Shown: piece by piece, positions 1 to 9,409 of the stretch
Position numbering within the stretch: position 1 is the first letter of the stretch
Layout of the letters: each line of letters begins with the position of its first letter
DNA from: Candidatus Kaistella beijingensis
Lineage (GTDB): Bacteria > Bacteroidota > Bacteroidia > Flavobacteriales > Weeksellaceae
Reading direction: 5' to 3'
DNA length: 64,000 nucleotides
Assembly: GCF_020084865.1 (NCBI RefSeq)
Contig: NZ_CP071953.1
Span: 1,240,001-1,304,000 of the forward strand
The notes under the pieces: generated by a model
The model's input: only the letters and a program-made list of their open reading frames with translations
Databases searched by the model: none
Told to the model about the DNA's origin: nothing
Program-made: the position numbers and the translations under genes

Positions 1-511
1 CCGCGATTGGGTCAACTCCTGCAAACGGTTCGTCCAATAGAATAAAGTTCGGACTTGTTGCGAGACAGCGCGCGATTTCAGTTCTACGTCTTTCTCCACC
101 TGAAAGTAAATCGCCTCGGTTTTTGCGGACGTGTTGCAAAGAAAACTCTTCAATCAGTTCGTCGCATTTCATTTGCTGTTCGCGCTTTGAGAGTTTCGTG
201 AGTTGCAGTACTCCCAAAATATTATCTTCCACGGAAAGTTTTCGGAAAACGGATGCTTCCTGTGCAAGATAACCGATTCCTTTTTGAGCACGGCGATACA
301 TCGCATCGTTGGTAATTTCTTTATTATCGAGGAAAATTTTTCCGGAAGTCGGCTTCACCAAACCTACAATCATATAGAAAGAAGTGGTTTTTCCGGCACC
401 GTTTGGACCGAGAAGTCCAACGATTTCTCCTTGTGAAACTTCCACTGAAACGCCTTTTACAACTTTCTTCGGGCCGTACTCTTTGATTAAATTTTCTCCG
501 CGTAGAATCAT
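1..511 (-). CDS. lptB: LptB, LPS-export ABC transporter ATPase (partial)
   Basis: This is the cytoplasmic ATPase of the LptBFGC complex, which extracts lipopolysaccharide from the inner membrane and powers its transport to the outer membrane. About 170 residues are visible from the ATG at 509-511; the C-terminus lies beyond the window start. Walker A is GPNGAGKTT (residues 35-43), the Q-loop is YLAQEAS (81-87), the signature is LSGGE (136-140) and Walker B is FILLDEP (156-162), followed by the LptB-typical FAGVDPIA. The last motif separates it from generic branched-chain amino-acid ATPases. It is the leftmost gene and is divergent from the sigma factor gene. Confidence 0.93.
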   Translation of the reverse strand, partial: MILRGENLIKEYGPKKVVKGVSVEVSQGEIVGLLGPNGAGKTTSFYMIVGLVKPTSGKIFLDNKEITNDAMYRRAQKGIGYLAQEASVFRKLSVEDNILGVLQLTKLSKREQQMKCDELIEEFSLQHVRKNRGDLLSGGERRRTEIARCLATSPNFILLDEPFAGVDPIA

Positions 512-688
512 TTGGCAAATATATAATTTTTGTGGGAGAGTTGGAGAGTCGGAGTGATTGAGTGAGGAGTTTTTGAGTGAATGTGTTTGTAAAATAATTT
601 CAAATTACATCAAACAATTTCAAACCACATCAAACCTGAAAGATTAAACAAATTCCTTAAATTCGCTTCGGAAAAAATTGAAAGGGTT

Positions 689-1183
689 TTGAGCGCGAAA
701 GAAAAAGAATTTTCACAATTAATCAAGGATAATCAAGGTTTGATTATCAAGGTTTCGCGGCTTTATACCAATTCGATCGAAGATGAGCAGGATTTATTTC
801 AAGAAATCGTGTTACAACTTTGGCGTTCTTACGACACATTCAAAGGTCAGTCGAAAATTTCGACATGGATGTATCGTGTCGCTTTAAATACGGCAATAAC
901 CCTTTTCCGAAAGAAAACAAAATCACCACAAACAGACGAACTGCAAGATTTTCATTATAAGGATTTTGTGGAAGACGATGAGGAAAAACAACAGCAAATC
1001 TCAACACTTTACAAGGTCATCAAAATGTTGCCAAACGTGGAAAGAGCGATTGTGACGATGTATCTCGACGATTTGCCTTACAAAGATATCGCAGAAAACT
1101 TGGGTATTACCGAAGTGAACGCACGTGTGAAAATGAACCGACTGAAAAAAACTTTAAAAGAACTGATGGAAAAACATGGCTGA
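689..1183 (+). CDS. ECF-type RNA polymerase sigma factor
   Basis: A 164-residue alternative sigma factor of the ECF (sigma-70 group 4) class, expected to direct RNA polymerase to a small regulon. Region 2 is visible around residues 10-70, including the DLFQEIVLQLWRS and STWMYRVALNTAI stretches used for -10 binding. Region 4 (about 113-160) is a helix-turn-helix containing YKDIAENLGITEVNARVKM. The frame has no ATG upstream and opens with TTG at 689, which I take as the start. The stop overlaps the next gene by 8 bases, so the two are translationally coupled. The target regulon cannot be told from sequence. Confidence 0.9.
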   Translation: MSAKEKEFSQLIKDNQGLIIKVSRLYTNSIEDEQDLFQEIVLQLWRSYDTFKGQSKISTWMYRVALNTAITLFRKKTKSPQTDELQDFHYKDFVEDDEEKQQQISTLYKVIKMLPNVERAIVTMYLDDLPYKDIAENLGITEVNARVKMNRLKKTLKELMEKHG

Positions 1184-1847
1184 ATTTGATTTAGACCACT
1201 TAAAGAAAACTTGGCAGGAACAGGAAGTTCAGCCGAAATATGACAGTCCGCAAATTGAGGCGATGCTGAATAAATCCTCACGAAATTATGTGAAATACAT
1301 TTTGTGGATTAGTATTGCTGAATTTTTGGTGATTCTGGGTCTGAACTTTTATTACTCTTTTATCGGAGATGACTCTGAAAGTTTCATGAATATTCTTGGA
1401 AAACTCGGCATTGAAAACACCGTAGATTTACAAGCAGATTTTGCCCATCTTTATTTTGTTTTAAAATTCGTCAGTTTAGTGTTGACAGGCGTTTTCGTGG
1501 TTTTGTTTTATCAAAATTATAAAAAAATTAACGTAGAATCGAACCTCAAGAAATTCATACTGCAAATCATCAGTTTCAAGAAAACGGTGAATATTTTTAT
1601 CCTTGCGAATATCTTACTGTTGGTTTTCTTTACCGCAGTTCTTACGGTTTTTACCTTTTATATCTTGTCACAACAACATATTCAGTTAAGTCACCCAACT
1701 TTAATTGGTTTTATTGTGGGAACCGTTTTAATGACGATACTTAGCATTGTTTTGATTTGGCTTTATTACCGAATTGTGTACGGAATTATCATGAAGAGAT
1801 TGGGGAAAAATCTGGATGAGTTGAAGAAAATGGAAAGCGTGGAATAA
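1176..1847 (+). CDS. Four-helix membrane protein coupled to the ECF sigma factor
   Basis: A 223-residue protein starting inside the end of the sigma factor gene. The first 40 residues are charged and soluble (FDLDHLKKTWQEQ). Four hydrophobic segments follow at roughly residues 41-63, 90-112, 133-160 and 173-200. No enzymatic motif is visible. Coupling to an ECF sigma gene and the soluble-N-terminus plus membrane layout suggest a membrane-bound anti-sigma factor or sensor, but no anti-sigma domain can be recognised by eye, so this is inference from position. Similar proteins sit after sigma genes in other flavobacteria. Confidence 0.75.
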   Translation: MAEFDLDHLKKTWQEQEVQPKYDSPQIEAMLNKSSRNYVKYILWISIAEFLVILGLNFYYSFIGDDSESFMNILGKLGIENTVDLQADFAHLYFVLKFVSLVLTGVFVVLFYQNYKKINVESNLKKFILQIISFKKTVNIFILANILLLVFFTAVLTVFTFYILSQQHIQLSHPTLIGFIVGTVLMTILSIVLIWLYYRIVYGIIMKRLGKNLDELKKMESVE

Positions 1848-2037
1848 TTTCTGTTCAAAGTCGATTAACTATGTTGTGAATTCGCTTCGCCAAGAATGGT
1901 GAAATTTATTGATGATAATTCGTTTCATGGACAAATCACGATTGGTCCGTAAAAAAATTCCTGCCATTAAATTTAACACACACGATCATCACAACTTTTC
2001 TCACCCACACAAAAACTCACCCACTCACCTACAAAAA

Positions 2038-3516
2038 CTACAGTTCTTTTCTCAATCTCGCCACAGGAATATTCAACTGTTCGCGGTATTTTGCAATCGT
2101 TCTTCTTGCGATATTGTACCCTTTTTCTTTCAACAAACCAACTAAAGCGTCGTCTGTTAAAGGCTTTCTCTTGTTCTCGCTATTAATGACTTCTTGAAGA
2201 TGGGTTTTAATTTCTTTGGTAGAAACTTCTTCACCGTCGTCATTGGTTAAAGAATCGGAGAAGAGATTTTTTAAGTAAACAATTCCATTCGGCGTGTCTG
2301 CATATTTGCTTTTTACCACACGTGAAATCGTGGAAATATCGAAACCTGTAATATCTGCAACATCCTTTAAAATCATAGGTTTTAAAGATTTGTCGTCACC
2401 TGTAATGAAGTAATCTTTTTGCAGTTTTACAATCGCAGAAATCGTCTGAAGCAAAGTGTTTTGTCTTTGGTTAATCGCGTCGATATACCATTTCGCCGCA
2501 TCTAATTTTTGCTTGATAAAAAGTGCAGCCTGTTTATGTTCCGCCGAAGTTTTATCGTGGGAATAGGTTGTCAAAATATCTTTGTATTCATCGGACACAC
2601 GCAAAGTCGGAGCATTCTTGCTGTTCAATAATGGAATAACATCCACTCCTTTTTTGCCATTTTCTTTAACTTGAATAACAAAATCGGGAATAATTTCCTG
2701 ATTAATGGTAATCGTCTGTGTATCGAAGTTTCCGCCGACTTTTGGGGAAAGTTTTGAAATGACTTCCAATGCATCTTTCAAATCCTCTTCTTCGATATCG
2801 TATTTCTGAATAATTTTATTGTAATGTTTGTTGGTCAATGCATCAAACTGATTTCGCAGAATATTTCCCGCCAAAATCACCGCTTTATCGGCACTTACTT
2901 TTTTCTCGATTTGAAGGAGCAGACATTCCTGAAGATTTCGCGCACCAACTCCGGGTGGATCCAACTTCTGAACGTAATTTTCTAAAATATCGGTTACTTT
3001 TTCTTTCGTCGAATAAACACCTTGTGAAAATGCCAAATCATCCACAATCTGTTTTACCTCTCTTCTAAGATAGCCGTCGTTATCAAGGTTTCCGATGATG
3101 TATTCTGCAATCTTCAAATCTTCGTCCTCGATATTGATGAGGCGAATTTGCTCTAAAAGATAATCGTAAAGCGACTGACCTTCCGTTAAAAGTGACTGGT
3201 TATCAAACTCTTCATCATCCGCAGAATAATTACTTGATGCGGTTTTGTAGGCAGGTTCGTCGTCAAAAATATATTCATTAACATCGAAATCGGTGTCGAT
3301 GCTGTCGGTTCCTTCATCTTCAAAACCTTCGTCAAGAGATGAATAGTCCTCTTCTTTTGATTCTTCCTGCACTTTTTCCAAAGCTGGATTTTCTTCGAGT
3401 TCGCGCTCCAATTCTTCCTCAAATTCCAAGGTGTGAAGCTGTATCAACTTCATGAGTTGGATTTGCTGTGGCGCCAATTTCTGCCCGAGACGTAATTGTA
3501 GGTTTTGTTTTAACAT
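2038..3516 (-). CDS. rpoN: RNA polymerase sigma-54 factor RpoN
   Basis: Sigma-54, which binds -24/-12 promoters and needs AAA+ activators to open them. The 492-residue protein begins with the activator-interacting region (MLKQNLQLRLGQKLAPQQIQ), rich in Leu and Gln. An acidic linker (about residues 55-105, many D, E and S) follows, then the core-binding region, the helix-turn-helix (ADITGFDISTISRVVKSKYA, about 375-395) and the RpoN box ARRTIAKYRE near the C-terminus (about 473-482). Length is normal. It stands alone, 103 bases downstream of asnS on the same strand. The 1848-2037 gap before its 3' end holds no gene that I see. Confidence 0.97.
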   Translation of the reverse strand: MLKQNLQLRLGQKLAPQQIQLMKLIQLHTLEFEEELERELEENPALEKVQEESKEEDYSSLDEGFEDEGTDSIDTDFDVNEYIFDDEPAYKTASSNYSADDEEFDNQSLLTEGQSLYDYLLEQIRLINIEDEDLKIAEYIIGNLDNDGYLRREVKQIVDDLAFSQGVYSTKEKVTDILENYVQKLDPPGVGARNLQECLLLQIEKKVSADKAVILAGNILRNQFDALTNKHYNKIIQKYDIEEEDLKDALEVISKLSPKVGGNFDTQTITINQEIIPDFVIQVKENGKKGVDVIPLLNSKNAPTLRVSDEYKDILTTYSHDKTSAEHKQAALFIKQKLDAAKWYIDAINQRQNTLLQTISAIVKLQKDYFITGDDKSLKPMILKDVADITGFDISTISRVVKSKYADTPNGIVYLKNLFSDSLTNDDGEEVSTKEIKTHLQEVINSENKRKPLTDDALVGLLKEKGYNIARRTIAKYREQLNIPVARLRKEL

Positions 3517-3619
3517 TTTTGGATTTTATTTCTCCTTCGTCGATTCCGAATGATTATTTTTTAATACTTAGTATTGGTTTTTAGTTTTAAAAATATTGAA
3601 GATGAATATAAGAAAATTT

Positions 3620-5065
3620 TTAGAACTCCGCATTATGAGGCGTCCTCGGGAAAGGAATTACGTCACGAATATTGGTCATTCCCGTCACGAAAAGAACCAG
3701 TCTTTCCAAACCAAGTCCAAATCCTGCATGTGGAACGGAACCGAATTTTCTCGTATCCAAATACCACCAAAGTTCGTGTGCATCAACATTCATCGCCTTC
3801 ATTTTCTCTGTTAAAACATCAAATTTGTCTTCTCTCTGCGAACCACCGATAATTTCTCCAATGCCTGGGAAAAGCACGTCCATTGCGGCAACCGTTTTTC
3901 CGTCTTCGTTCAGTTTCATATAGAAAGCCTTAATTTCTTTCGGATAATCGAACAAAACTACAGGACTTTCAAAATGCTTTTCCACCAAATATCTTTCGTG
4001 CTCACTTTGCAAATCTGCACCCCATTCTTCAATTGGGAACTGGAATTTTCCTTTTTTATTTTCTTTTGAATTTTTAAGGATGTCAATAGCTTCCGTGTAA
4101 GAAACGCGTTTAAATCTTTTCTTAATCACGTTCTCCAGCTTTTGAATCAAACCTTCTGCAGCTCTGTCTTTCTCAGGTTTTTGCTTTTGTTCTTCCGCAA
4201 ATCTTTTATCTAAAAATTCCAAATCGTCTTTACAGTTTTCCAAAACGTAGCCGATGACGTACTTCAAGAAATCTTCCGCCAAATCAATGTTGTCTTCCAA
4301 ATTGTTGAAAGCAACTTCGGGCTCCACCATCCAAAATTCCGCCAAATGACGCGTTGTGTTAGAATTTTCGGCACGGAAAGTTGGGCCGAAAGTATAAACT
4401 CTTCCCAATCCCATCATCGCCGTTTCCACATTCAGCTGACCCGAAACAGTAAGATTTGTTTTCTTCCCGAAAAAGTCCTGTTCAAAATCGATATCACCGT
4501 TTTCATCTCTTGGAATTTCATTCAAATCGAAATTGGTTACTCCGAACATTTCTCCTGCTCCTTCTGCATCGGCTCCTGTGATAATCGGCGTGTTCATATA
4601 CATGAACTGATGTTGGTTGAAGAACTGATGAATTGCAAAACTCACCGCACTTCTCACCCTAAAAATTGCCCCGAAAAGATTGGTTCTGAAACGCAAATGC
4701 GCCTGCTCACGAAGAACTTCAAGTGAGTGTTTTTTGGGCTGAAGAATGGTTTTGTCTCTTTCTTCGGTAAAGTTGTCGCCAAGAATCTGAATTTTTTTAG
4801 CGATGATTTCGATGTTTTGCCCACTTCCCTGACTTTCAATTACTTCACCTACAACCTTTAGTGAAGAGGCGGTTGAAATATTTTTAATGATATTCTCGTC
4901 AAAATTTTCAAAATCCACCACGATTTGAATGTTGTTAATCGTGGAACCATCGTTCAAAGCGATGAATCTGTTCGAACGAAAAGCTCTGACCCAACCTTGA
5001 ACGGTGATGTCGTGATGTAAAAGCTTTTTGTAATCAGTAAGTAATTCTTTAATCGTCGTTCTCAT
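3620..5065 (-). CDS. asnS: Asparaginyl-tRNA synthetase
   Basis: Charges tRNA-Asn with asparagine in the cytoplasm. The 481-residue protein has an N-terminal OB-fold anticodon-binding domain (about residues 15-105, [20 protein letters not shown]) and a class II catalytic core. Motif 2 lies in [20 protein letters not shown] (about 229-248) and motif 3 in [12 protein letters not shown] near the end. The C-terminal [12 protein letters not shown] is typical of bacterial AsnRS and separates it from AspRS. Length is normal and the start is an ATG at 5063-5065. Confidence 0.97.
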   Translation of the reverse strand: MRTTIKELLTDYKKLLHHDITVQGWVRAFRSNRFIALNDGSTINNIQIVVDFENFDENIIKNISTASSLKVVGEVIESQGSGQNIEIIAKKIQILGDNFTEERDKTILQPKKHSLEVLREQAHLRFRTNLFGAIFRVRSAVSFAIHQFFNQHQFMYMNTPIITGADAEGAGEMFGVTNFDLNEIPRDENGDIDFEQDFFGKKTNLTVSGQLNVETAMMGLGRVYTFGPTFRAENSNTTRHLAEFWMVEPEVAFNNLEDNIDLAEDFLKYVIGYVLENCKDDLEFLDKRFAEEQKQKPEKDRAAEGLIQKLENVIKKRFKRVSYTEAIDILKNSKENKKGKFQFPIEEWGADLQSEHERYLVEKHFESPVVLFDYPKEIKAFYMKLNEDGKTVAAMDVLFPGIGEIIGGSQREDKFDVLTEKMKAMNVDAHELWWYLDTRKFGSVPHAGFGLGLERLVLFVTGMTNIRDVIPFPRTPHNAEF

Positions 5066-5225
5066 TTATATCTGTATCAATAGATGCAAATGTAAAAAAA
5101 ATTGGCGTAATTTTTGATGCAGACGACGAATTTATTTTTGCTAAAATGCCACTAATGCACGGATAAACTCGCTTCAACGCAGCTAATTCGTAAATTAATG
5201 GTAATAAACCTTAAAAGTAAATGAT

Positions 5226-5873
5226 CTAGAAATTAAAAATCGGCAAACTGCGCTTTCCGTTTTTGTTCCATAATCCGACTTGTAAACCTTTGAGCTTGTC
5301 GGATTTGTTAGACAAACCGATTTGAACGCCTTTCATTGATTTTGCCTTATTGAAAAAAGCCAGCTGAATTCCGCTAAAGTTCTCCGAATAATTTCCCATT
5401 GCGGCAACCGTGATTCCCGCTCCCTTGTCGGAATTGTTCGCAAAACCTGAAACGTGGATTCCATTGAGTTTTCCTGAAGTATTGTTGTAGAAATTTGCAC
5501 TGATTCCGTTGGTAATCATTGCGTGATGATACGCAGAAATAGCAAAGCCATTCAGTTTTTTTCCATCGGTCATTCCTCCGGTTGAAATGCTTAAACCGTT
5601 TACGGTGACCGTTGCATTTTGTTCAGTTGGAACATCAATTCCTTTCGGAAGCAGGGGGTAAATTAAAACGAAAGGATTCAATTGAAAATTAATTCCGTTG
5701 ATTTTCTGATGGTCATATTCATCCAAAATACCAAAATTGATTCCGTTTGCATTGTCTGCGATAAACTTCTTCGGCGAAAAGGCAATCACTTTAGTTTTCC
5801 TTATCGAAAGAGAATCTTGTGCGAAAGAAAATGATGAAAAAATGAGTGTTGAAATAATGAGTAGCTTTTTCAT
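5226..5873 (-). CDS. Secreted repeat protein of unknown function
   Basis: A 215-residue protein with a Sec signal peptide (MKKLLIISTLIFSSFSFAQ, cleavage after FAQ). The rest is a chain of imperfect 20-25-residue repeats of the form G-hydrophobic-x-hydrophobic, such as NGISANFYNN, NGIHVSGFANN, SGIQLAFFNKA, KGVQIGLSNKS and KGLQVGLWNK. Their regular spacing suggests a beta-solenoid or barrel-like envelope protein. Proteins with such repeats occur in Bacteroidota and Leptospira as surface repeat proteins without known function. It is separated from rimM by about 90 bases and shows no operon partner. Confidence 0.7.
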   Translation of the reverse strand: MKKLLIISTLIFSSFSFAQDSLSIRKTKVIAFSPKKFIADNANGINFGILDEYDHQKINGINFQLNPFVLIYPLLPKGIDVPTEQNATVTVNGLSISTGGMTDGKKLNGFAISAYHHAMITNGISANFYNNTSGKLNGIHVSGFANNSDKGAGITVAAMGNYSENFSGIQLAFFNKAKSMKGVQIGLSNKSDKLKGLQVGLWNKNGKRSLPIFNF

Positions 5874-5966
5874 GATCGTAAATTTTAAAATTGATAATGC
5901 AAAATTATCCCTTGATTTTCATCAAAAAAATGATTCAAATCAAGACTTCAAAATTTACTAAAATCT

Positions 5967-6509
5967 TTATTCATCCTTTTTCGACGGTACCAGGAAAACA
6001 TCCATCAAACCTTCGGGAAGCTGCATTTTTAAATACTTTTGCTCACGGTTCAATTCAAGAATCCAGTCCTTGATAATCGGAATAATAATTTCCTTCCCCG
6101 CCAAATCGAGGATGAAATAATGTTGCGCAGTTTGATCGTTGACTGAAACGATGTTACCGCAAGTTTTTCCGTCTACTTCTCTGATTTCAAAACCAATTAC
6201 TTCATGATAGTAAAACTTGTTCCCTGAAAGTTTCGGAAGCGCAGAAAGTGGCATAAATACATCTCTACCAATAGTTTGGTCAACTAAAGCTTCAGTGGAA
6301 TTTTTATACGAAATAATCAACGTATCGCCTTTACTCCAAGATTGTTTGGCAACGAAAAAAGGAACCAACAAACCATTGATTTCAATAAAAATAGAGTCGA
6401 GTTTGTTGTACATTTCAGGTTGGTCGGTGTCTAGTTTCAGGAAAACATTTCCTTGTAATCCGTGTCTTCGCGTGATTTTTCCTAGAAAATAGCAGTCTTC
6501 TTTTTTCAT
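5967..6509 (-). CDS. rimM: Ribosome maturation factor RimM
   Basis: Assists late assembly of the 30S subunit head. The 180-residue protein has the N-terminal RimM barrel (YFLGKITRRHGLQGNVFLK, about residues 7-25) and a C-terminal PRC-barrel region (about 98-170, containing YYHEVIGFEI and EIIIPIIKDWI). Length fits the family. It lies downstream of rpsP on the same strand, the common rpsP-rimM order, although a 380-base gap with repeats separates them here. Confidence 0.95.
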   Translation of the reverse strand: MKKEDCYFLGKITRRHGLQGNVFLKLDTDQPEMYNKLDSIFIEINGLLVPFFVAKQSWSKGDTLIISYKNSTEALVDQTIGRDVFMPLSALPKLSGNKFYYHEVIGFEIREVDGKTCGNIVSVNDQTAQHYFILDLAGKEIIIPIIKDWILELNREQKYLKMQLPEGLMDVFLVPSKKDE

Positions 6510-6889
6510 TGTTTGGGAGTTTTATGTATTTAAGACGCTTCGAGAACCTCAGCGTGACAAAGACGGTGCAGTTTCAAAGATTTGCAAAAATAATTAAAAA
6601 TAGTGGGTTTGTAAGGACTTAATTAGTTGTTGTTGAAATGTAGAAAATAATATGTAAAATCAATGAGATTCCTCGCTTCGCTCGGAATGACCACGGTTTT
6701 TGTTGATATAAGGTTGCATTTGGAGCGGCGGCTTCGCCGCCGCTCCAAATGAACCTCTAATTTAGTTAGAGTAATTTTTAATCCCAAGCTAAGCCAGGAA
6801 TCTTTTTTTGATAAACCCTTTTTTTTTTGCAATCCAACAAAAAAGAGACACAATCACTTGCGTCTCCATCAATTTCTGTAAAAAATTTA
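6510..6889. other. Intergenic region with dispersed repeat words
   Basis: This 380-base gap between rpsP and rimM holds no gene that I can support. It contains a word near 6530-6560 (CGCTTCGAGAACCTCAGCGTGACA), another near 6665-6695 (CCTCGCTTCGCTCGGAATGACC) and a perfect GC-rich palindrome at 6719-6748. Such words recur between genes in many Bacteroidota. A short open frame at 6623-6853 runs through these repeats and looks fortuitous. Confidence 0.7.
6719..6748. repeat. Perfect GC-rich hairpin with TTCG loop
   Basis: The sequence reads GGAGCGGCGGC, TTCG, GCCGCCGCTCC with matching A/T bases on both sides, so a stem of 11 or more pairs closes on a TTCG tetraloop. It is far more GC-rich than its surroundings. 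The core GCGGCGGC-TTCG-GCCGCCGC recurs in the dispersed repeat at 29291-29402. Confidence 0.9.
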
Positions 6890-7504
6890 TTAAGCTTGTG
6901 GCTCTTCAGCTCCTTCTGCTTCTGCAGTTGGTTCTTCAGTTGTTTCAGCTACAACTTCTTCAGTAGTTTCTTCTACAGCAGGAGTGTTTGCTGCTTCCTC
7001 TGCTGCTTTAGCTTCTGCCAATTGAGCTTCTTCAGCTGCTTTTGCATCAGCTTCTGCTTTTGCAACGGCGTCTAATCTTGCCTGATTTACTTTAGCTTCT
7101 GCTTCTAAAGCTGCTTTTTTAGCATCCGCTTTAGATTGAGACAACGAAGATTTTTTGTCTTCAACTTGTTTTTCTTTGTTTTCCAACCAAGCGTTGAATC
7201 TTTTTTCAGCTTCAGCCTCGTCGAAAGCACCTTTAGCAACTCCACCCATCAAGTGTTTTTTGTAAAGCGCGCCTTTGTAAGAAAGGATTGCTCTGGCTGT
7301 GTCGCTCGGTTGTGCACCGTTGTTCAACCATTTTACCGCTGAATCCACGTTCAGGTCGATAATTGCAGGATTTGCAACAGGATTGTAAGTTCCCAGTTTC
7401 TCGATGAATTTACCGTCTCTTTTTGCTCTTGCATCGGCAACTACGATGTGGAAGAAAGGTTTCCCTTTTTTCCCGTGTCTTTGTAATCTAATTTTTACTG
7501 ACAT
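6890..7504 (-). CDS. rpsP: 30S ribosomal protein bS16 with long Ala/Glu tail
   Basis: Small-subunit protein bS16. The core is residues 1-85 (MSVKIRLQRHGKKGKPFFHI start, FIEKLGTYNP and DSAVKWLNNGAQPSDTAR). The usual family length is 80-100 residues, but this protein has 204. The extra part is a charged helical stretch (about 95-140) and then a low-complexity Ala/Glu tail (about 140-204, with AEAKAAEEA and VEETTEEVVAETTEEPTAEA). Long bS16 tails are common in Bacteroidota. It is upstream of rimM on the same strand. Confidence 0.95.
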   Translation of the reverse strand: MSVKIRLQRHGKKGKPFFHIVVADARAKRDGKFIEKLGTYNPVANPAIIDLNVDSAVKWLNNGAQPSDTARAILSYKGALYKKHLMGGVAKGAFDEAEAEKRFNAWLENKEKQVEDKKSSLSQSKADAKKAALEAEAKVNQARLDAVAKAEADAKAAEEAQLAEAKAAEEAANTPAVEETTEEVVAETTEEPTAEAEGAEEPQA

Positions 7505-7624
7505 AAATGTTTGATTTTGTGGGAGCTCGTCCCGATTAATTATTAAGGGTGCAAAGATATGAAAAAATTTTGTTGCTCAAAACTTTTTGTGGGAAGATGG
7601 ATGCGGGAAGATGGAAGTTTTTTA

Positions 7625-7735
7625 GGAGCCGGGAACCTGCTTTCACTACTCGCTTTTTTCTTGCATCACCGAAGCCATTCTAAGAAAAAGAGCTCAAACA
7701 TGTCGTTCAATCAGGGCTGGTTACGATTCGACTTC
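7625..7735 (+). repeat. Dispersed structured repeat, copy 1
   Basis: It begins GGAGCCGGGAACCTGCTT and is matched over 111 bases by the reverse complement of 29291-29402. The first 36 bases differ at only about three positions. The centre can fold (GCTTTTTTCTT against AAGAAAAAGAGC), although its sequence differs strongly from the GC-rich hairpin of copy 2. Shared end words include GAGCTCA and GGCTGGTTAC or its variant. Confidence 0.8.
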
Positions 7736-7853
7736 TAATCAATTTTTTTACAGTATTTGAAGAGTTTTTTCTAAATTAAATATAATTTACTTTATCCATA
7801 GTTAAATTTATGTTAATCAATCACCTCGATTACAAATTTAAACAAGTGTTTAC

Positions 7854-7861
7854 TAATTTTG
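7854..7861 (+). promoter_or_regulatory. Possible -7 element of the peroxiredoxin gene
   Basis: TAATTTTG matches the Bacteroidota -7 consensus TAnnTTTG and lies 27 bases before the ATG at 7889. No convincing TTTG -33 element is visible at the right distance, so the call is weak. Confidence 0.4.
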
Positions 7862-7888
7862 ATTTTTAATTTTTAAAAATACAAGAAT

Positions 7889-8524
7889 ATGTCAATTAAA
7901 TTAGGCGATATCGCACCGAATTTTCAAGCTGATTCTTCTTTGGGAGAACTCGATTTTTATAACTTTTTAGGGGATTCTTGGGGGATTTTGTTTTCCCATC
8001 CTGCAGATTACACTCCGGTTTGTACCACAGAATTGGGAATGACTTCCAAACTGAAAAGTGAGTTCGATAAAAGAAACACCAAAGTCATCGCGCTTTCTGT
8101 AGATGATGCAGAAGACCACCGTGGTTGGATTAAAGACATCAACGAAACCCAAAACTGCGCCGTAGATTTCCCAATCATCGCAGATAAAGACAAAAAAGTT
8201 TCCGAAATGTACGATTTCATCCATCCAAACGCTTCTGCAACGGCAACAGTTCGTTCGCTTCTCATCATCGACCCTGAAAAGAAAGTTCGTTTAATCATTA
8301 CTTATCCCGCTTCAACTGGAAGAAATTTCAATGAAATTCTTCGTGTGCTCGATTCTTTACAATTAACCGACAACTACAAAGTGGCAACTCCCGTAAATTG
8401 GAACGATGGTGATGATGTGATTGTTCCACCCGCAATTTCCACCGAAGATGCACGCGGAATTTTCCCGAAAGGGGTGACGGAACTGAAACCATATTTGCGA
8501 TATACACCGCAACCGAATAAATAA
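7889..8524 (+). CDS. 1-Cys (Prx6-type) peroxiredoxin
   Basis: Cytoplasmic thiol peroxidase reducing hydrogen peroxide and organic peroxides. The 211-residue protein has the peroxidatic Cys in HPADYTPVCTTELG (Cys at about 47) and the long C-terminal arm of Prx6 (NWNDGDDVIVPPAISTEDAR, about 169-188). The PVCTTE form and 210-220-residue length are typical of the 1-Cys group rather than AhpC. The stop codon TAA at 8522-8524 lies one base before the left end of an IS element, so the gene is intact but its 3' flank has been displaced. Confidence 0.93.
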   Translation: MSIKLGDIAPNFQADSSLGELDFYNFLGDSWGILFSHPADYTPVCTTELGMTSKLKSEFDKRNTKVIALSVDDAEDHRGWIKDINETQNCAVDFPIIADKDKKVSEMYDFIHPNASATATVRSLLIIDPEKKVRLIITYPASTGRNFNEILRVLDSLQLTDNYKVATPVNWNDGDDVIVPPAISTEDARGIFPKGVTELKPYLRYTPQPNK

Positions 8525-8525
8525 G

Positions 8526-8554
8526 TGCCTGACTAATCCTAAAATAGGTTTACA
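8526..8554 (+). repeat. IS left terminal inverted repeat
   Basis: It matches the reverse complement of 9811-9839 at about 24 of 29 positions. The outer bases TG pair with CA at the other end, as is usual for IS3-family elements. Confidence 0.85.
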
Positions 8555-8563
8555 AGTTTTACA

Positions 8564-9409
8564 TTAAGATACCAATCCGGAAGATATTGATTTTCCGGAT
8601 TTTTTGTGGATTGTTTCCGGGGTTTTCATCTTCAGACTAAGATGTGGTCTTTTGTTGTTGTAAATATAAATACTTTCTTTAACCATTTGTTTTAAATCCT
8701 GAATGTTTTTGCATTTATAAATTAAAAATTCTTGCTTCAATATTCCGTTTATTCTTTCTGCCAAAGCATTTTGATAACAATCATAGCCATCTGTCATTGA
8801 AGGTTTTATTTTGTTTTTAACAAGTACTTTCTGATACACTTCTGAGCAATATTGCAATCCCCTGTCTGAGTGATGAATAAGCGGAAGATGTGTTGTTCTG
8901 TTTTTAACGGCCATTTTCAGAGCTTTGACTACATTTTCAGCATTCATATTTTCACTTAATTCGTAACCCATTATTTTTCTGCTGTAAGCATCCGTAACCA
9001 AAGATAAATAACAGACATTCGTTTTGGTTTTTATATAAGTGATATCGCTTACAAATACCTGTTCTTTTCTTTTTAGGCAAGTCGTTTTCAAAAGGTTGGG
9101 GTGTTTTCTGAGCCAGTGTTTGGAGAAAGTTGTTCTTGTATATCTTTTCTTAGGATAAATAAGCAGGTTTTCTCTTCGTAAATAATTGAACAGCGCATCT
9201 CTGCCTATTTTTATGTTTTCAAGCCTGAACTTATTTTTAAGCAAATAATAAAGTTTTCTTGTTCCTATTCTGGGCTGTTCTAAACGAACCTCCTCAACAA
9301 ATCGTTTAACTTTCTCCAATTCTTTTTCCCGAACACATAATCTTTGGCGCTGCTGGTAAATGGCTTGTCTGCTTATCCCAAACAATCTGCAGATTTTGGA
9401 TAAACTCAA
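8564..9409 (-). CDS. IS3-family transposase OrfB (DDE integrase core)
   Basis: The catalytic half of the transposase, 281 residues. After an N-terminal HTH-like segment (LSKICRLFGISRQAIYQQ) comes an rve-type core with the DDE triad: Asp in FVSDITYIK (about residue 125), Asp in HHSDRGLQY (about 185) and Glu in ALAERINGILKQEF (about 221). The frame has no ATG. It opens with TTG overlapping the OrfA stop (TTGA), so it is probably made mainly as an OrfAB fusion by -1 frameshifting at the AAGAAAAAGG tract at 9411-9420. Confidence 0.92.
   Translation of the reverse strand: MSLSKICRLFGISRQAIYQQRQRLCVREKELEKVKRFVEEVRLEQPRIGTRKLYYLLKNKFRLENIKIGRDALFNYLRRENLLIYPKKRYTRTTFSKHWLRKHPNLLKTTCLKRKEQVFVSDITYIKTKTNVCYLSLVTDAYSRKIMGYELSENMNAENVVKALKMAVKNRTTHLPLIHHSDRGLQYCSEVYQKVLVKNKIKPSMTDGYDCYQNALAERINGILKQEFLIYKCKNIQDLKQMVKESIYIYNNKRPHLSLKMKTPETIHKKSGKSISSGLVS

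Larger units (their letters stand above)
7505..7888. other. Intergenic region with satellite words and a dispersed repeat copy
   Basis: The gap between divergent rpsP and the peroxiredoxin gene has no supported gene. Around 7590-7617 the word GGGAAGATGGA occurs twice. A 111-base dispersed repeat copy follows at 7625-7735. The remaining 150 bases are AT-rich and contain the probable peroxiredoxin promoter. Confidence 0.7.

Noticed and set aside
6623..6853. Protein-coding gene between rpsP and rimM
   Set aside because: The frame passes through a palindrome and known intergenic repeat words, so its openness looks accidental.
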